From contig NZ_CP109496.1 in the NCBI RefSeq assembly GCF_036231355.1, positions 496,001 to 560,000 of the forward strand: a stretch of 64,000 bases of DNA, written 5' to 3'. The notes under the pieces are model-generated. The model did not search any database. It was not told where the DNA came from and saw only the letters and a program-made list of their open reading frames with translations. This DNA is from Streptomyces sp. NBC_01431 (GTDB lineage: Bacteria; Actinomycetota; Actinomycetes; Streptomycetales; Streptomycetaceae). Positions within the stretch are counted from its first letter, which is position 1, and each line of letters opens with the position of its first letter. Below, one piece after another: positions 8,560 to 17,543 of the stretch. Position numbers and translations under genes: made by a program.

Positions 8560-9245
8560 TCCGGATCCTGGTGGTGGAAGACGACTTTCGCGTCAGCCAC
8601 ATCCACTGCGACTACGCGTCCCGCGTCGAGGGCTTCGAGGTGGTCGGCCAGGTGGCGACCGTGACTGAGACGCTGGAGACCGTGCGCACCCTCCACCCCG
8701 ACCTGCTGCTGCTCGACGTCTTCCTGCCGGACGGCAGCGGACTCGACGTGCTGCGGCAGCTCAGCGGGGACGAGGGCGGCGCCCGCCCCGACGCGATCAT
8801 GATCACCGCTGACCGGGACATCACCTCGGTACGGACGGCCATGAAACTCGGCGCCGTGGGGTATCTGGTCAAACCGTTCGGCTCCACCGACCTGGCCGAG
8901 CGGCTCACCGCCTACCGCGAACTCCAGCACCGCGTCGACGCCCTCGGCCTGGCCCCTCGAACCGACCAGGCCGACGTGGACGCCCTCTTCAGCGCCGCAC
9001 GGCCACCGGCCGTCCCCCGGGTCCCGGCCAAAGGACACTCCGCGCCGACGCTCGCCCTCCTGCACCAGGTCCTCCGCACCGCCCGCGAAGCCCTGTCCGC
9101 GGCCCAAGCCGCCGAACTCACCGGCGTTTCCCGCGCCACGGCCCAGCGATACCTCTCGTACCTCGTACGGGAGGGCTTGGTCCGACTCGAACTTCGCTAC
9201 GGAGCCACAGGCCGTCCGGAACACCTCTACCGGATCGCACCTTGA
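8556..9245 (+). CDS. Response regulator, CitB/DcuR-like
   Basis: 229 residues. Receiver domain with acidic pocket VVEDD (residues 6-10), phospho-acceptor Asp54 in LLLDVFLPDG, the switch Thr in MITADRD and the conserved Lys in LVKPFG. The C-terminal DNA-binding part contains LSAAQAAELTGVSRATAQRYLSYL, the HTH of CitB-family regulators. It pairs with the upstream kinase through an ATGA overlap. The likely targets are the divergent ABC operon or carboxylate uptake genes elsewhere. Confidence 0.9.
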   Translation: MIRILVVEDDFRVSHIHCDYASRVEGFEVVGQVATVTETLETVRTLHPDLLLLDVFLPDGSGLDVLRQLSGDEGGARPDAIMITADRDITSVRTAMKLGAVGYLVKPFGSTDLAERLTAYRELQHRVDALGLAPRTDQADVDALFSAARPPAVPRVPAKGHSAPTLALLHQVLRTAREALSAAQAAELTGVSRATAQRYLSYLVREGLVRLELRYGATGRPEHLYRIAP

Positions 9246-9944
9246 GGTGACCGCGAGCTCACCTGACAGCGCGTCGGTGTGCCAAGCGGCCCAGAGAGCG
9301 TGGCCCCTCCCTGCACCCGCATAACAGAACTGTGCCCGGATCCCGAACCGGATCACTGTGGCGGTCACAGGGATGAACTGCGGGGCGTTACCTGTCTGCC
9401 CCACGACTTCTCGCCATGAGAGACGGTCTACGCCTACTTCGCCGCCTGACAAAGGTGACTCAGCAGCCATCTCAGCAGCGCTAGCCAGTCGGTGCCGTCG
9501 GCGAAGTGCACACACAGCAGCCCAGAGCGGCGCAGGGGTAGAGAAAAGGCAGACGCCACAGTTGGGTGTTCCGCCGCACCATTTCGTGGGCGACTTGCCA
9601 CAGTTCGGTACAGCTTCCAGTTCTGCCGGAAAAGACCCGCGTCGCTACCCGCCTCGCATACCTCGCCCTTCGTCATCCAAGCCTGGGGATGGATTACCCA
9701 ACTGGCCTACCTCGCAACGCAGTTGAGCTGAACTCGGCGGTCAGGACGGGCGCCGTCCAGTTGGGAGAAGTCGGGTTCGAACAGATTGCGGTCTTCGTTG
9801 AGGATCTCGATGAGGGATGAGGAAGGTGTGATTCTCCTCCCTCATCGCTTGCCGCCCAGAAGCTGTTGATGGCCCGGGGGGCGTAGGACAGGATGAGGGT
9901 CGCGTCTGCTGATGGTGCGCAGTCTTGCGGTGACCGGGGGAACC
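9246..9944. other. About 700 bases without a convincing gene
   Basis: Short frames on both strands do not show family motifs. Around 9809-9846 GATGAGG and GAGGA pair with TCCTC and CCTCATC, giving an imperfect hairpin that could terminate transcription. One minus-strand frame at 9434-9676 (contains VHFADGTDW) looks protein-like, but has no ribosome site and no recognised family. Confidence 0.35.
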
Positions 9945-10502
9945 ATGGGTATGGCACTGAACTCGAACGACCTTCTACCAGGCGAGGCTGTCCAGCTCCG
10001 CAAGAAGGCGAACGCAGTCGTGAATGTCGCCGACGCGGGGCTGAAACGCTACTCCCACGACCAGTTGATGTGGACGGTCGGCATGCAGGGAGGGGAAGCG
10101 ATCGGCGGGCAGTTGCACGTGACGAACTACCGGCTCGTCTTCAGCTCACATTTCTTCAACCGCGCCCGTGGCCGCTTCAGTATCTTCCTTCCTCTCATCA
10201 CCGGAGTCCGCGACACCTCCTGGGGGATCAAGCGACAGATCGAGGTCTCCACGGCAACTCACCAGTTCACGTTCGTTGTCTGGGGGATTCCCGCGCTGAT
10301 TGCTGCGATCGAACACCACCGTCAGCACTGGAGCCCCGATCGGGTGGTGCGGCTTGCCGAAACCGCCACTGCGGAATACGCCAAAGTGGGCGAAGGGCTC
10401 GTTCCACGATCCAGTCAGGCCCTCAGATCGGACATGAGACCCATCGAGTTCGTTGGAGCGATGGGGCTGCTGGAACTTCAGGAACTCGCTCGCTGGGCTT
10501 GA
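9945..10502 (+). CDS. GRAM/PH-like domain protein
   Basis: A 185-residue cytoplasmic protein. Its core, GGQLHVTNYRLVFSSHFFNRARG then STATHQFTFVVWGI, has the strand pattern and the G-x-L-x-x-T-N-x-R-L-x-F signature of GRAM/PH-like domains, which often bind lipids or proteins. ATG 9945 is chosen because GGGGGAA precedes it; an in-frame GTG or ATG at 9912 is less well placed. The C-terminal 60 residues have no recognised motif. Function unknown; it stands alone. Confidence 0.6.
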   Translation: MGMALNSNDLLPGEAVQLRKKANAVVNVADAGLKRYSHDQLMWTVGMQGGEAIGGQLHVTNYRLVFSSHFFNRARGRFSIFLPLITGVRDTSWGIKRQIEVSTATHQFTFVVWGIPALIAAIEHHRQHWSPDRVVRLAETATAEYAKVGEGLVPRSSQALRSDMRPIEFVGAMGLLELQELARWA

Positions 10503-11035
10503 GCTTGACGCCGGACGGCCGACGCGGAACTGGACCTTCACGCGCCGGGCAAGGCCCGCCCGTGGCGGGGACAAGGAGTCGCCTGCTGCGCGGCACGCCT
10601 TACCGTGCCTCCGGAGGGGAACCGCCCTGCCGCCGCCCTCCCCCATCTTGAACCGGCAACGCCGTCCGGGTCCTGCTCGAAAGCCTTCAGGAGCCGCACG
10701 ATCCATCGCGCCACCTCGACCGCCTGCCCCGCGCCTCCCGACTGGTCTTCGCCGCGCCCGCCCCGGACGCGTGGCCGCCGGCGGGGGGGCTTGGAACGTC
10801 CTCGGCGCTGCCGTGCCGGACATGCGCCTGCCGCGTGGGCTCAAATCGCCGGCTGCCGTAACTCGTTCGGTCGAAACCTGTTGACCTGGGCTGGTTGCAC
10901 GACGCATCCACTGGTTGTGTAACCCCGAAGTCATGTCCCGGCTGCTCAGGCCGGATTGGCGGAGAACGCCCCAGACCGTCGCGGAGGAACAGGTACTCAT
11001 CCGTGCCGCGGGGGCGAACAGAGAGGGGAATCACA
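10503..11035. other. No convincing gene
   Basis: About 530 bases. A plus-strand stretch near 10655-10770 reads like a protein in one frame (HLDRLPRASRLVF), but the frame is short and lacks a start. Nothing else recognisable. Confidence 0.3.
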
Positions 11036-11422
11036 ATGAGGATCGTCCGCAGCATGTGGGGAGCCGGAGGCGTCACCCTTGCAGCGTTCGGAATGGCCGC
11101 TGCCATGGGAATGGCCCCGGCTCAGGCCGCAAACGGATTCCTGACCGTCATCGAACGAAACCAAGACGGCCATGAGTTGAATCGCATGCGTTGGGACTTC
11201 GAGCACGCCGGCGGTTGTCAAGTGGTGCAGCCCAGCCAGACCCAGGCCCGCATGGAGGTGCGCAACCACACGGGCGGCGATGTCGTGGTCTACCAGGATG
11301 CCAAGTGCAGCAAGCTCTGGTTCCCCAAATCTGTTGACAAGAACTCGGTCAAGAGGGACGCCACCAAGGTATTCGAGAATACGATCAAGCCTCCGGTGAC
11401 CGCCTCCATCAGGGTGCGTTGA
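11036..11422 (+). CDS. Small secreted protein of unknown function
   Basis: A 128-residue protein with a clean Sec signal: MRIVRSMWG, hydrophobic Ala/Gly/Met core, cleavage near AQAAN (about residue 32). GAGGGGAAT lies 5 bases before the ATG. The mature part of about 96 residues contains two Cys (GGCQVV and AKCSKLW), suggesting one disulfide, alternating beta-strand-like segments and many Lys/Arg. No known domain recognised. Possibly an extracellular binding or inhibitor protein, but this is speculation. Confidence 0.6.
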   Translation: MRIVRSMWGAGGVTLAAFGMAAAMGMAPAQAANGFLTVIERNQDGHELNRMRWDFEHAGGCQVVQPSQTQARMEVRNHTGGDVVVYQDAKCSKLWFPKSVDKNSVKRDATKVFENTIKPPVTASIRVR

Positions 11423-11657
11423 GGCCCTACGGACTACACATGCAGGCACGCTCCCGTTTCGTAGGTCGTCACCTGCGATCCGGGGGCCGCGTTGCCAAGT
11501 CGCTGGTGTGGATGGCGAGTTGGGGAACATCGGCAGAGGCCCTCGCCCCCGGCGGCCCCACACCGCGGACATCAGAGCGCCTCGGCCAGCGGGCGGGCGT
11601 GAGTCAGGGTTCCGTGTACCCGCGGACATCGCCGACCTGCGGTGCCGCTGGCCCCGG

Positions 11658-11930
11658 TCACCGTTCCGCGACGAGGCGGGTGAGTGTCTGGGCGACGAGT
11701 TCTTCCAGGGCCTGGCGGCGGCCGGTGCCTGCCCACAGGTGGATCAGGGGCGGTGTCCCGTGCCGTAGTTGCGGCTGTTCGCAGGGGCAGTGAGGTGGTG
11801 GAGGGCGGGGTAGCCGAACGGGGCGGGGTCCGTAGATGCCGGTGAAACGGTTTGCGCAGGGCGGGGGCGGGGCGACCGGTGAAGGTTCGGGTCAGTGTGG
11901 TGCCCGTGAACGCCGGGTAGGCCAAGACGG
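11658..11930 (-). pseudogene. Nitronate monooxygenase C-terminal remnant
   Basis: Three minus-strand frames in succession carry pieces of a nitronate monooxygenase (2-nitropropane dioxygenase) C-terminus: AYPAFTGTTLTRTFTGRPA, then FGYPALHHLTAP, then LIHLWAGTGRRQALEELV, ending at a stop at 11658-11660. Intact enzymes have TRAFTGRPAR, a Y-P-x-x-H-H-L-T-x-P-L segment and NLWAGxGxR in this order. At least two frameshifts separate the pieces and the flavin-binding N-terminal half is missing. Confidence 0.6.
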
Positions 11931-12189
11931 GCATGTGGGGTGCGGACCGTCGTTGAACCGGTGATCGCGATGAAGTGCACAAAGGCTCGGAGCGGTCATG
12001 TGCACGGCATGGGTCGTTGGTGCATGAATTCCGATCCGGGGTATACAGCGCCGAACAGGCGTCCTCTGCCTCGCCACACTCACCACTGCCAGTCCGGCGA
12101 CGTACCCACACACCCCATGCTGCTGCACGCAACCCCCCTGCCGTGCGGACACGGCAAGAGGGTTGTGGGACAAAGTCAGCCGCTGCTGG

Positions 12190-12735
12190 TCAGAGCAGCT
12201 TCTGCGGGGCCTGGAACTGGTCGACGGGTGCGACGTTGCACGCGGACTTCGGGCCGCCGAGCGCGTGTCCGCCGATGCCCTCGCCCTCCGGCAGCGGCGC
12301 CAGGCAGCGCCCGTCGATGTTGATGAGCGGGGCACCGTAAGTGTTGCCGATGCCGCCCGCCTCGCCGCCGATGACGGTGTCACCGTTACGCGTCGCGAAG
12401 TCCTTGGCACCGACGCTGGCCCCGCTGGAGCCGCTGGAGCCGCTGCCGGTGGTGCCGCTGCCGCTACCAGTACCGGTGGTGCCGCTGCCGGTGATGCTGC
12501 TCACGACGCCGGTGAGGCCGCTCATGGCGCCGTTGCCGGTGCTGTCGGTGCCACCGACACAGCCGCAGCCGGTACCGCTCATGGTCGGGCCCTGCGCGAG
12601 CGGGGCGGCGAGGATGTTCTGGAGTGCGTTGGTGGGGGCTTTCGCGGCCTGGGGCGCCGCAGCCGACGCGGGCGCCGCGACAGCCATCGTTGCCGCAGTG
12701 GCGAAAGCCGCCCCAGCCAGAACCTGCTTGATCAC
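12190..12735 (-). CDS. Secreted Ser/Gly-rich protein
   Basis: About 181 residues. GTG 12735 has GGGAG 8 bases upstream; an ATG at 12750 precedes that site and is less likely. Signal peptide VIKQVLAGAAFATAATMAVA with cleavage near ASAAAP. Then a hydrophobic segment (LQNILAAPLAQG), a Cys cluster GCGCVGG, a low-complexity linker of Gly/Ser/Thr repeats (about residues 85-115) and a C-terminal part with GGEAGGIGNTYGAPLI, CLAP and SACNVAP. Four Cys could pair. The N-terminus faintly recalls rodlins, but the conserved rodlin body is absent. Probably a cell-surface or matrix protein; function unknown. Confidence 0.6.
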   Translation of the reverse strand: MIKQVLAGAAFATAATMAVAAPASAAAPQAAKAPTNALQNILAAPLAQGPTMSGTGCGCVGGTDSTGNGAMSGLTGVVSSITGSGTTGTGSGSGTTGSGSSGSSGASVGAKDFATRNGDTVIGGEAGGIGNTYGAPLINIDGRCLAPLPEGEGIGGHALGGPKSACNVAPVDQFQAPQKLL

Positions 12736-12982
12736 GATTTGTGCTCCCATTTCAATGGAATCGGTAAGAGGTGCAAGACCCGCCACGCGGGAACCCGCCA
12801 CCCCCACAACGACAACCATTCACAACACGTCACACATTGCACCCATTCAGACCAGGATGAGGTGACCTGACCTGCGGTCGATCGTCGAACGGTCCGGAGG
12901 TGCACCAACGGTCCCGAGACCCAACCAGCCCGGGGCCATTGCACGTTGCAACACCCTCGGCCTTCGGAGAGCCGGAGAGCGC

Positions 12983-13018
12983 CGAAGGGGCCCCGGACAC
13001 AGCTCCGGAGCCCCTTCG
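12983..13018. terminator. Strong inverted repeat
   Basis: CGAAGGGGC pairs with GCCCCTTCG, continued inward by CCGGA/TCCGG after one mismatch, with a 6-base loop. It lies upstream of the secreted gene at 12735 and downstream of the DUF5302 gene, so it may insulate them. Confidence 0.5.
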
Positions 13019-13241
13019 ACTGACAGGCAGATCCGCCGAGTTGTCACACATTCCGGCATCGGAATGGCACCACCCACCCGTCGAGGGCGGTCAGAGCCCA
13101 GTGACGGCGGCCGCCGTCTTCCAGATCAGCGTTCGTCCCACCGGAGACGATGCCGAGAGCTGCCGAGGGCAGTCATCTCGCACAGCAGGTCCTGGCCCTG
13201 ACGCGCGGTCGGGGTGGCGGTGCAGGGACGCCTGGAGTCGA

Positions 13242-13278
13242 CAGGGCATGACCGGGATGAGCTCCCGGCCATGCCCTG
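13242..13278 (-). terminator. Terminator after the DUF5302 gene
   Basis: CAGGGCATG-A-CCGGG pairs with CCCGG-C-CATGCCCTG around a 7-base loop, starting 29 bases past the stop of the gene at 13307. Confidence 0.6.
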
Positions 13279-13306
13279 CCGAGTTCCGCGGGCAGGTTGT
13301 GCAGCC

Positions 13307-13546
13307 TCAGCCGCTCTTGCGCCGGAACGAACGCTGGCTCGCCGCTGGGCCGTGCGTGTCACGGACCTTCGACGTGTCGGAGTCCACAGCGAGGGCGGCG
13401 GCGTCCGCCTGGCTGCCGCGCTTGCGCGCCAAGGCTTCACGGAACTTGCGCTTCAGGTCATATCGACCGTCGTCGTCCGGCACCAGGCCAGGACTCTCGG
13501 CCTCAGTCGGCTCCGAACCTTCTCGCGATACATGCTCTGCAGTCAT
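13307..13546 (-). CDS. DUF5302 family protein
   Basis: A 79-residue acidic-then-basic protein that matches the small actinobacterial DUF5302 family: a variable acidic N-terminus, the conserved core DLKRKFREALARKRG, then HGPAASQRSFRRKSG at the C-terminus. Expected to be cytoplasmic and largely helical or disordered; function unknown. The full family pattern including the C-terminal FRRKSG is present, so it seems intact. A terminator follows at 13242-13278. Confidence 0.8.
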   Translation of the reverse strand: MTAEHVSREGSEPTEAESPGLVPDDDGRYDLKRKFREALARKRGSQADAAALAVDSDTSKVRDTHGPAASQRSFRRKSG

Positions 13547-13705
13547 ACGTGACCCCTCGGTTCGGGCAGTGGAACCGCACAGCTTGGCATGGCGGGCACC
13601 GCACTGGTCACCGGCACCCGGAATTGTCGGCTATCGACGGCGCGTGGCTGCCACGCACGCCCGCCCCCGGGGCCGACCGCGTTCACCGATTCAGACAGCA
13701 GATCC

Positions 13706-13944
13706 CGTGCGCGTGCTCTTCCGCGCCGCGGACACCGACAAGAGCGGATATCTGTGCGCGGACGAGTACCGCGTCCTGTTCGGGGCCCGCGCGTCCACCC
13801 CGCCGAGCTGAACGATGCCTTCCGGCAGCTGGACGCGGACGGTACGGCCGGATCAGCGAGGAGGAGTTCGTCACCGCGTTCACCGACCTCTTCACCGCTC
13901 GTGCGGACACTGCCGCGGGCGTGGCGCTGCTGGGCCGCCCCTGA
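13706..13944 (+). pseudogene. EF-hand calcium-binding protein, frameshifted
   Basis: Two EF-hand loops are readable only by changing frame twice. Frame one gives VLFRAADTDKSGYLCADEYRV (loop D-T-D-K-S-G-Y), the next gives VHPAELNDAFRQLDADG, and a third gives GRISEEEFVTAFTDLF through GVALLGRP and the stop at 13942-13944. Read together they form the C-terminal half of a calerythrin/calmodulin-like protein with second loop D-A-D-G-x-G-R-I-S. Single-base changes in the G/C runs after GGCCCGCG and GACGGTAC account for both shifts. No plausible intact start is seen. Confidence 0.65.
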
Positions 13945-14132
13945 CCACAGCCCAGCCCCTGCCAGGCCCTGCGTACCAGCACGCTCGGCGACGCCACTCG
14001 GCCTGGCCGGGCTCCCCCAACTGCATGCTCCACTTGGGCACCGGCATCCGCGACAGCACCGACCAGGCGCCCGGCGAAAGCGGGACGCCGGTGACCTGGT
14101 CGGACGCGCGTACGGCCAGCCGCTGATGCGGA

Positions 14133-15779
14133 TCAGTGGATGTCGGCTTCCTCCGGGATGACCACCTGGTCGATCATCCGCTGGATCTTCTCGGTCGGGA
14201 GGGCCACCGCCATCGCCCAGTAGTAGATGAGGAGGCTGAACACCGCCACGACGCCCATGTCCCACCACAGGGGGAACCACGGATGCTTCAGCGGGCCGAA
14301 GTCGCTGAAGTAGACGATGAACCCCATGCCGATCAGGTAGACGGGCAGCCACTGCGCCGCTCGCAGGTCGAGCTGCGGCGTGATCGGGTTCATCTTGAAC
14401 ACCCGGTTGGCGATCAGGATGACGTAGCCGATGAGGATCGCCACTCCCAGTTTCCAGTCGGTGGTCCAGCCCGACCACAGAATCAGCAGGTTGGCTACGA
14501 CGAACGCCAGCGGCGACATCCAGCTTCCGCCGGGCAGGCGGTACGGACGTTCGGTATCCGGCAGGCGGTTGCGGAAGACGCCGAAGGACAGCGGCGCGCC
14601 GGCGTACATCAGCACGCTGGCGCTGGTGATCAGCCCCACCAGCGACTGCCAGCTCGGGAACGGCAGGAAGCAGATGCAGCCGGTCACGAACGCGGCGATG
14701 AGTCCGGGCCACGGCACACCGCGCCGGGTGGTCTTCTCGAAGACCGACGGCACGTAGCCATTGCGGCTGAGTCCGTAGGCGACCCGCGAGGATCCGGTGA
14801 TGTAGATCAGGCCCGTACCGGCAGGAGAGATCACCGCGTCGAGATAGAGGATCGTGGCCAGCCAGCCGAGGCTGAGGAGCGTGGCGAGTTGGGCGAACGG
14901 TCCGGTCAAGGTGTTGAACGCGGCGTGCGTCCACGTGCCCTGGACCTGCGAGGAGGGCAGCGCGGCGAGGAAGGTGATCTGCAGCAGGATGTAGATGATC
15001 GCGCCGATCACGATGGAGCCGATCACCGCCCGCGGAATGTCGCGTTTCGGGTTCGCGCTCTCACCGGCGAGCTGGTCGGCCTGCTCGAAGCCCAGCAACG
15101 CGAAGATGATGCCGCTCGTGGAGACCGCGCCCAGGATGCCCTTCGCGCCGTAGGGGTTGAACCCGTCGGCGGCGGTGAAGTTACTCCCGTGGAACTGGAC
15201 GATCGCCAGCACGAAGATCGTCAGCAGCGGGATGCCGACCTTCCACCAGGTCGCGGCGCTGTTGGTGCGGGCCAGCAGCCGGATGCTGAGGAAGTTGATG
15301 GCGGTGATGACCGCCATCAGCGCGATCGCGACGGCGATACCGGAAGCGGTCAGCAGGTCCTGGCCGCCCTTGATCGTCAGCCAGCCTTGCGCCCATGAGT
15401 AGTGCTGGCCGTACGTGATCATCGCCAGCACTTCAATCGGTGCGACGGTTGCTGCCTGCAACCAGGAGAACCATCCGAACGACGCTCCGGCGGCTCCGCC
15501 GAACGCGTAGTGGGGGAAGCGGGCGGTGCCGCCGGAGACCGGATACATACCGCCGAGCTCGGCGTGCACCAACGCCAGGATCAGGATGGCGACACTGCCG
15601 ATTGCCCAGGAGATGATCGCCGCAGGACCGGCAACTCCCAGCGCCTTCTGCGCGCCGAACAGCCAGCCGGACCCGATGATCGACCCCTCCGAGGCCCAAA
15701 TCAGCCCCACGAAGCCGATCTCTCGCCGCAAGCCGGGGTGACCCTCGTGCGCGACGGGTGGCGTTTCGGATACGCCCAT
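14133..15779 (-). CDS. APC-family amino acid permease
   Basis: Integral membrane transporter of 548 residues with about 12-13 hydrophobic spans. The N-terminal APC signature is present: LIWASEGSIIGSGWLFGAQ in TM1 with the unwound G-S-G-W turn, and HAELGGMYPVSGGTARFPHY in TM2-loop. LLGFEQADQLAGESANPKRD in TM6-loop is the usual GFE-x4-AGE-x-x-NP-x-R motif. ATG 15779 has GGAGG upstream and gives MGVSETPPVAHEGH, the usual short hydrophilic leader. Probably a proton-coupled amino acid or amine uptake system; substrate unknown. Monocistronic. Confidence 0.9.
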   Translation of the reverse strand: MGVSETPPVAHEGHPGLRREIGFVGLIWASEGSIIGSGWLFGAQKALGVAGPAAIISWAIGSVAILILALVHAELGGMYPVSGGTARFPHYAFGGAAGASFGWFSWLQAATVAPIEVLAMITYGQHYSWAQGWLTIKGGQDLLTASGIAVAIALMAVITAINFLSIRLLARTNSAATWWKVGIPLLTIFVLAIVQFHGSNFTAADGFNPYGAKGILGAVSTSGIIFALLGFEQADQLAGESANPKRDIPRAVIGSIVIGAIIYILLQITFLAALPSSQVQGTWTHAAFNTLTGPFAQLATLLSLGWLATILYLDAVISPAGTGLIYITGSSRVAYGLSRNGYVPSVFEKTTRRGVPWPGLIAAFVTGCICFLPFPSWQSLVGLITSASVLMYAGAPLSFGVFRNRLPDTERPYRLPGGSWMSPLAFVVANLLILWSGWTTDWKLGVAILIGYVILIANRVFKMNPITPQLDLRAAQWLPVYLIGMGFIVYFSDFGPLKHPWFPLWWDMGVVAVFSLLIYYWAMAVALPTEKIQRMIDQVVIPEEADIH

Positions 15780-15879
15780 AGCCCAGCCCCCTCCATGCAA
15801 GGTGAGGTACGTCACAATCGTATCGCTGTATCCGGCAGCGCTCGACTAGAGGCACCCGATCGGGGTGAGCGTGCAGGTG

Positions 15880-16155
15880 AGGGCCGGGGAGGGGCACTTC
15901 ATGACCTTCGCCAGGGCTGGTGCCGTCGGGTTTGGGGCTGGTCGCGTTGGTCATTGCGGCGAGGGCCATCACGCGTTTGAGCTGCCGGTTTGCGCCGCTG
16001 GGTGCGTGTTCGCCGTGGATCGAGATCCCGTATTGCCTTGCGGTCGGGGCGGCGGTGGAGACGACGCCGGTGGGAAGTTGGTGCTGTCCCCGACGGTGGT
16101 CAGCCGGACTGCGGCGGTCCTGGCGCCGACGCCGGGCATCGAGGTCAGGACTGGG
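15880..16155 (-). mobile_element. IS110-family transposase remnant
   Basis: Minus-strand reading gives MPGVGARTAAVRLTTVGDS, the helix-hairpin-helix region of IS110 (PGVGxxTA), then after a one-base shift GISIHGEHAPSGANRQLKRV, equivalent to the conserved G-x-S-I-R-G-E-H-P-x-x-x-G-N-K-Q-L-K-R block. The N-terminal RuvC-like DEDD domain is missing. Dead fragment next to the permease promoter. Confidence 0.7.
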
Positions 16156-16231
16156 GGACGTCAGGACTGGGGACAGTTCGCCGGCGGACGACCCGATACG
16201 GACCGGCGACGGCGCCAGGCGCTCCGGCCCT

Positions 16232-16260
16232 CAGGCACCCAGGCACCCAGGCACCCAGGC
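16232..16260 (+). repeat. Short 8-bp tandem repeat
   Basis: CAGGCACC repeated three times and a partial fourth, immediately downstream of the reductase gene at 16279. Too few copies to be a useful minisatellite; may affect spacing only. Confidence 0.6.
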
Positions 16261-16278
16261 GCTCACGCGACCGCGCGC

Positions 16279-16887
16279 TCAGCCGACCACCCGGTATCGC
16301 AGGTGCGTGACCCCTGGGGCGTCGATGACACGGACAAGGGCCAGCTGACGGGGCGAGCCAAGCGCGCCGAAGAGCGACCGGCCGCCGCCGAGCAGTACGG
16401 GGACCTGGTGGATCTGAAGCTCGTCCAACACCCCGGCCTGCAGCGCCAGCTGCGCCGTGGTCGCCCCGTGGACCAGCACGTTGCGCTCACCGGCGGCCTC
16501 CTTGGCCCGCGCCATGGCTGCCTCGATGCCATCGGTGGCGTAGTGGACGTTGGGTCCTTGGACGTCATCGGCGTTCGCCTCGGAGCGGGTGAACACCTCA
16601 ATGTGGACGCCATCGTGATGGTCGCCGCCCCAGCCGCCGGCCGCGTCGAACGTGCGCCGCCCCGTCAGCACTGCGCCGGTGGCCAACATCTCGTGGACCA
16701 CCGCAAGGCTGGCCGCGTCGGTGCGGACGACCGGCACGCCGACTCCGCCGCGGGCCTCGTGGTCGCCGCGGAACAGCCACGCGTGCAGCTGCTCGCCGCC
16801 GGTGCCGAGGCCGTTCTCGGGGCCGTCATCGGGGCCGGCGATGAAGCCGTCGAGCGACATGGACATGTACAGCACGGAACGGGACAC
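16279..16887 (-). CDS. Dihydrofolate reductase/RibD C-terminal family protein
   Basis: A 202-residue NADPH-dependent reductase-fold protein. N-terminus VLYMSMSLDGFIAGPDDGPE is the family signature, TGRRTFDAAGGW lies mid-domain, and NVLVHGATTAQLALQAGVLDELQIH with PVLLGGGRSLFG forms the C-terminal Rossmann-like part. The family includes YwjB/YyaP-type proteins and riboflavin RibD; the substrate of solo members is generally unknown. Monocistronic on the minus strand, with a usable ribosome site (AGGAGG) about 10 bases upstream of ATG 16887. Confidence 0.85.
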   Translation of the reverse strand: MSRSVLYMSMSLDGFIAGPDDGPENGLGTGGEQLHAWLFRGDHEARGGVGVPVVRTDAASLAVVHEMLATGAVLTGRRTFDAAGGWGGDHHDGVHIEVFTRSEANADDVQGPNVHYATDGIEAAMARAKEAAGERNVLVHGATTAQLALQAGVLDELQIHQVPVLLGGGRSLFGALGSPRQLALVRVIDAPGVTHLRYRVVG

Positions 16888-17377
16888 GATCGGGTCCTCC
16901 TGTCGTTACGGAGTGTGGACGGGCCGAGCGAACCATCGGGCTGCTTCATCTCGGCTTCACGCTTCTACCGACCGTCGGCGCGCCAGGAACTCATCGTTAG
17001 TCCGGTCCTGACCGGCGTCCACCTGATCTCGCCCCTGCTCAAATGCTGGGCCATCGGCTGCTCAAAGGCTGGGTCATCGCCGCCTGCACCATTGGATGGT
17101 GTGGCGTCTCCCGCAGACGCGTACTTCGCAGTCGGGCCCCGCGCCTTGGGGTGCGAGCCCCCAGCCCGGCCAGGCTGTCCACCGTGAGTCGGCCGGTATT
17201 GGTGAGGCCGGGCGCGCTCCAGGCCGAGCACGCCGGTCTGCCGGGCGAGAGACCAACCCCGCAGCTGGCGCATACGAGGGCTTCGGGCGGAAGGAAAGTG
17301 CACCAACGGGACAGGTGTGGACACGACGGGTTTCACGGACGAAGACCCGCCACACGAAGGGGCCCGCCTCCAAGGAT
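16888..17377. other. No recognisable gene
   Basis: About 490 bases between the reductase start and the xdh promoter. Frames on either strand lack motifs and ribosome sites. Confidence 0.4.
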
Positions 17378-17422
17378 TCGAGCCAAATTTGGCTTGACCG
17401 ATGAACTACGGCGACGTAAATT
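17378..17422 (+). promoter_or_regulatory. Promoter with overlapping palindromic operator for the xdh operon
   Basis: TTGACC (17394-17399), 17-base spacer, TAAATT (17417-17422) is a near-consensus sigma-70/HrdB-type promoter, unusually good for this GC content. A perfect 14-bp palindrome AGCCAAATTTGGCT (17381-17394) abuts and overlaps the -35 box, the position expected for a repressor. It is AT-rich, unlike its surroundings. Confidence 0.65.
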
Positions 17423-17465
17423 CGACCGCAACGACTCGTGAGCTACTGGAAGGAGGCGAAGTCGG

Positions 17466-17543
17466 ATGTCGATCATCTCCGAACTGATTCGCCTCGCTCA
17501 CCAGATCGCCTGGGCTCCCGGCCGTGTAGCACACGGCTGCTGA
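17466..17543 (+). CDS. Possible 25-residue leader peptide
   Basis: GGAAGGAGG lies 8-9 bases before ATG 17466, one of the best ribosome sites in the window, and a 25-codon frame follows, reading MSIISELIRLAHQIAWAP and ending HGC before TGA. It is 44 bases after the -10 box and about 190 bases ahead of xdhA. The length, site strength and position suggest a translated leader, but it is not a known peptide. A second tiny frame, 17681-17737 (18 codons), ends across the xdhA start and could couple translation. Confidence 0.4.
   Translation: MSIISELIRLAHQIAWAPGRVAHGC

Noticed and set aside
10655..10770. Methyltransferase fragment
   Set aside because: Only a short stretch looks protein-like; no motif was secure enough to call.
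12190..12735. Chaplin or rodlin
   Set aside because: Lacks the chaplin Gly-Asn-x-Val core and the conserved rodlin body; only the signal peptide resembles.
14136..15398. Long frame antisense to the amino acid permease
   Set aside because: Shadow; Arg/His/Gln-rich translation with no membrane or domain pattern.
16232..16260. CRISPR-like repeats
   Set aside because: Eight-base tandem units with no spacers.
17466..17543. RiPP precursor peptide
   Set aside because: No modifying enzyme nearby, only one Cys, no leader motif; leader peptide of xdh is simpler.
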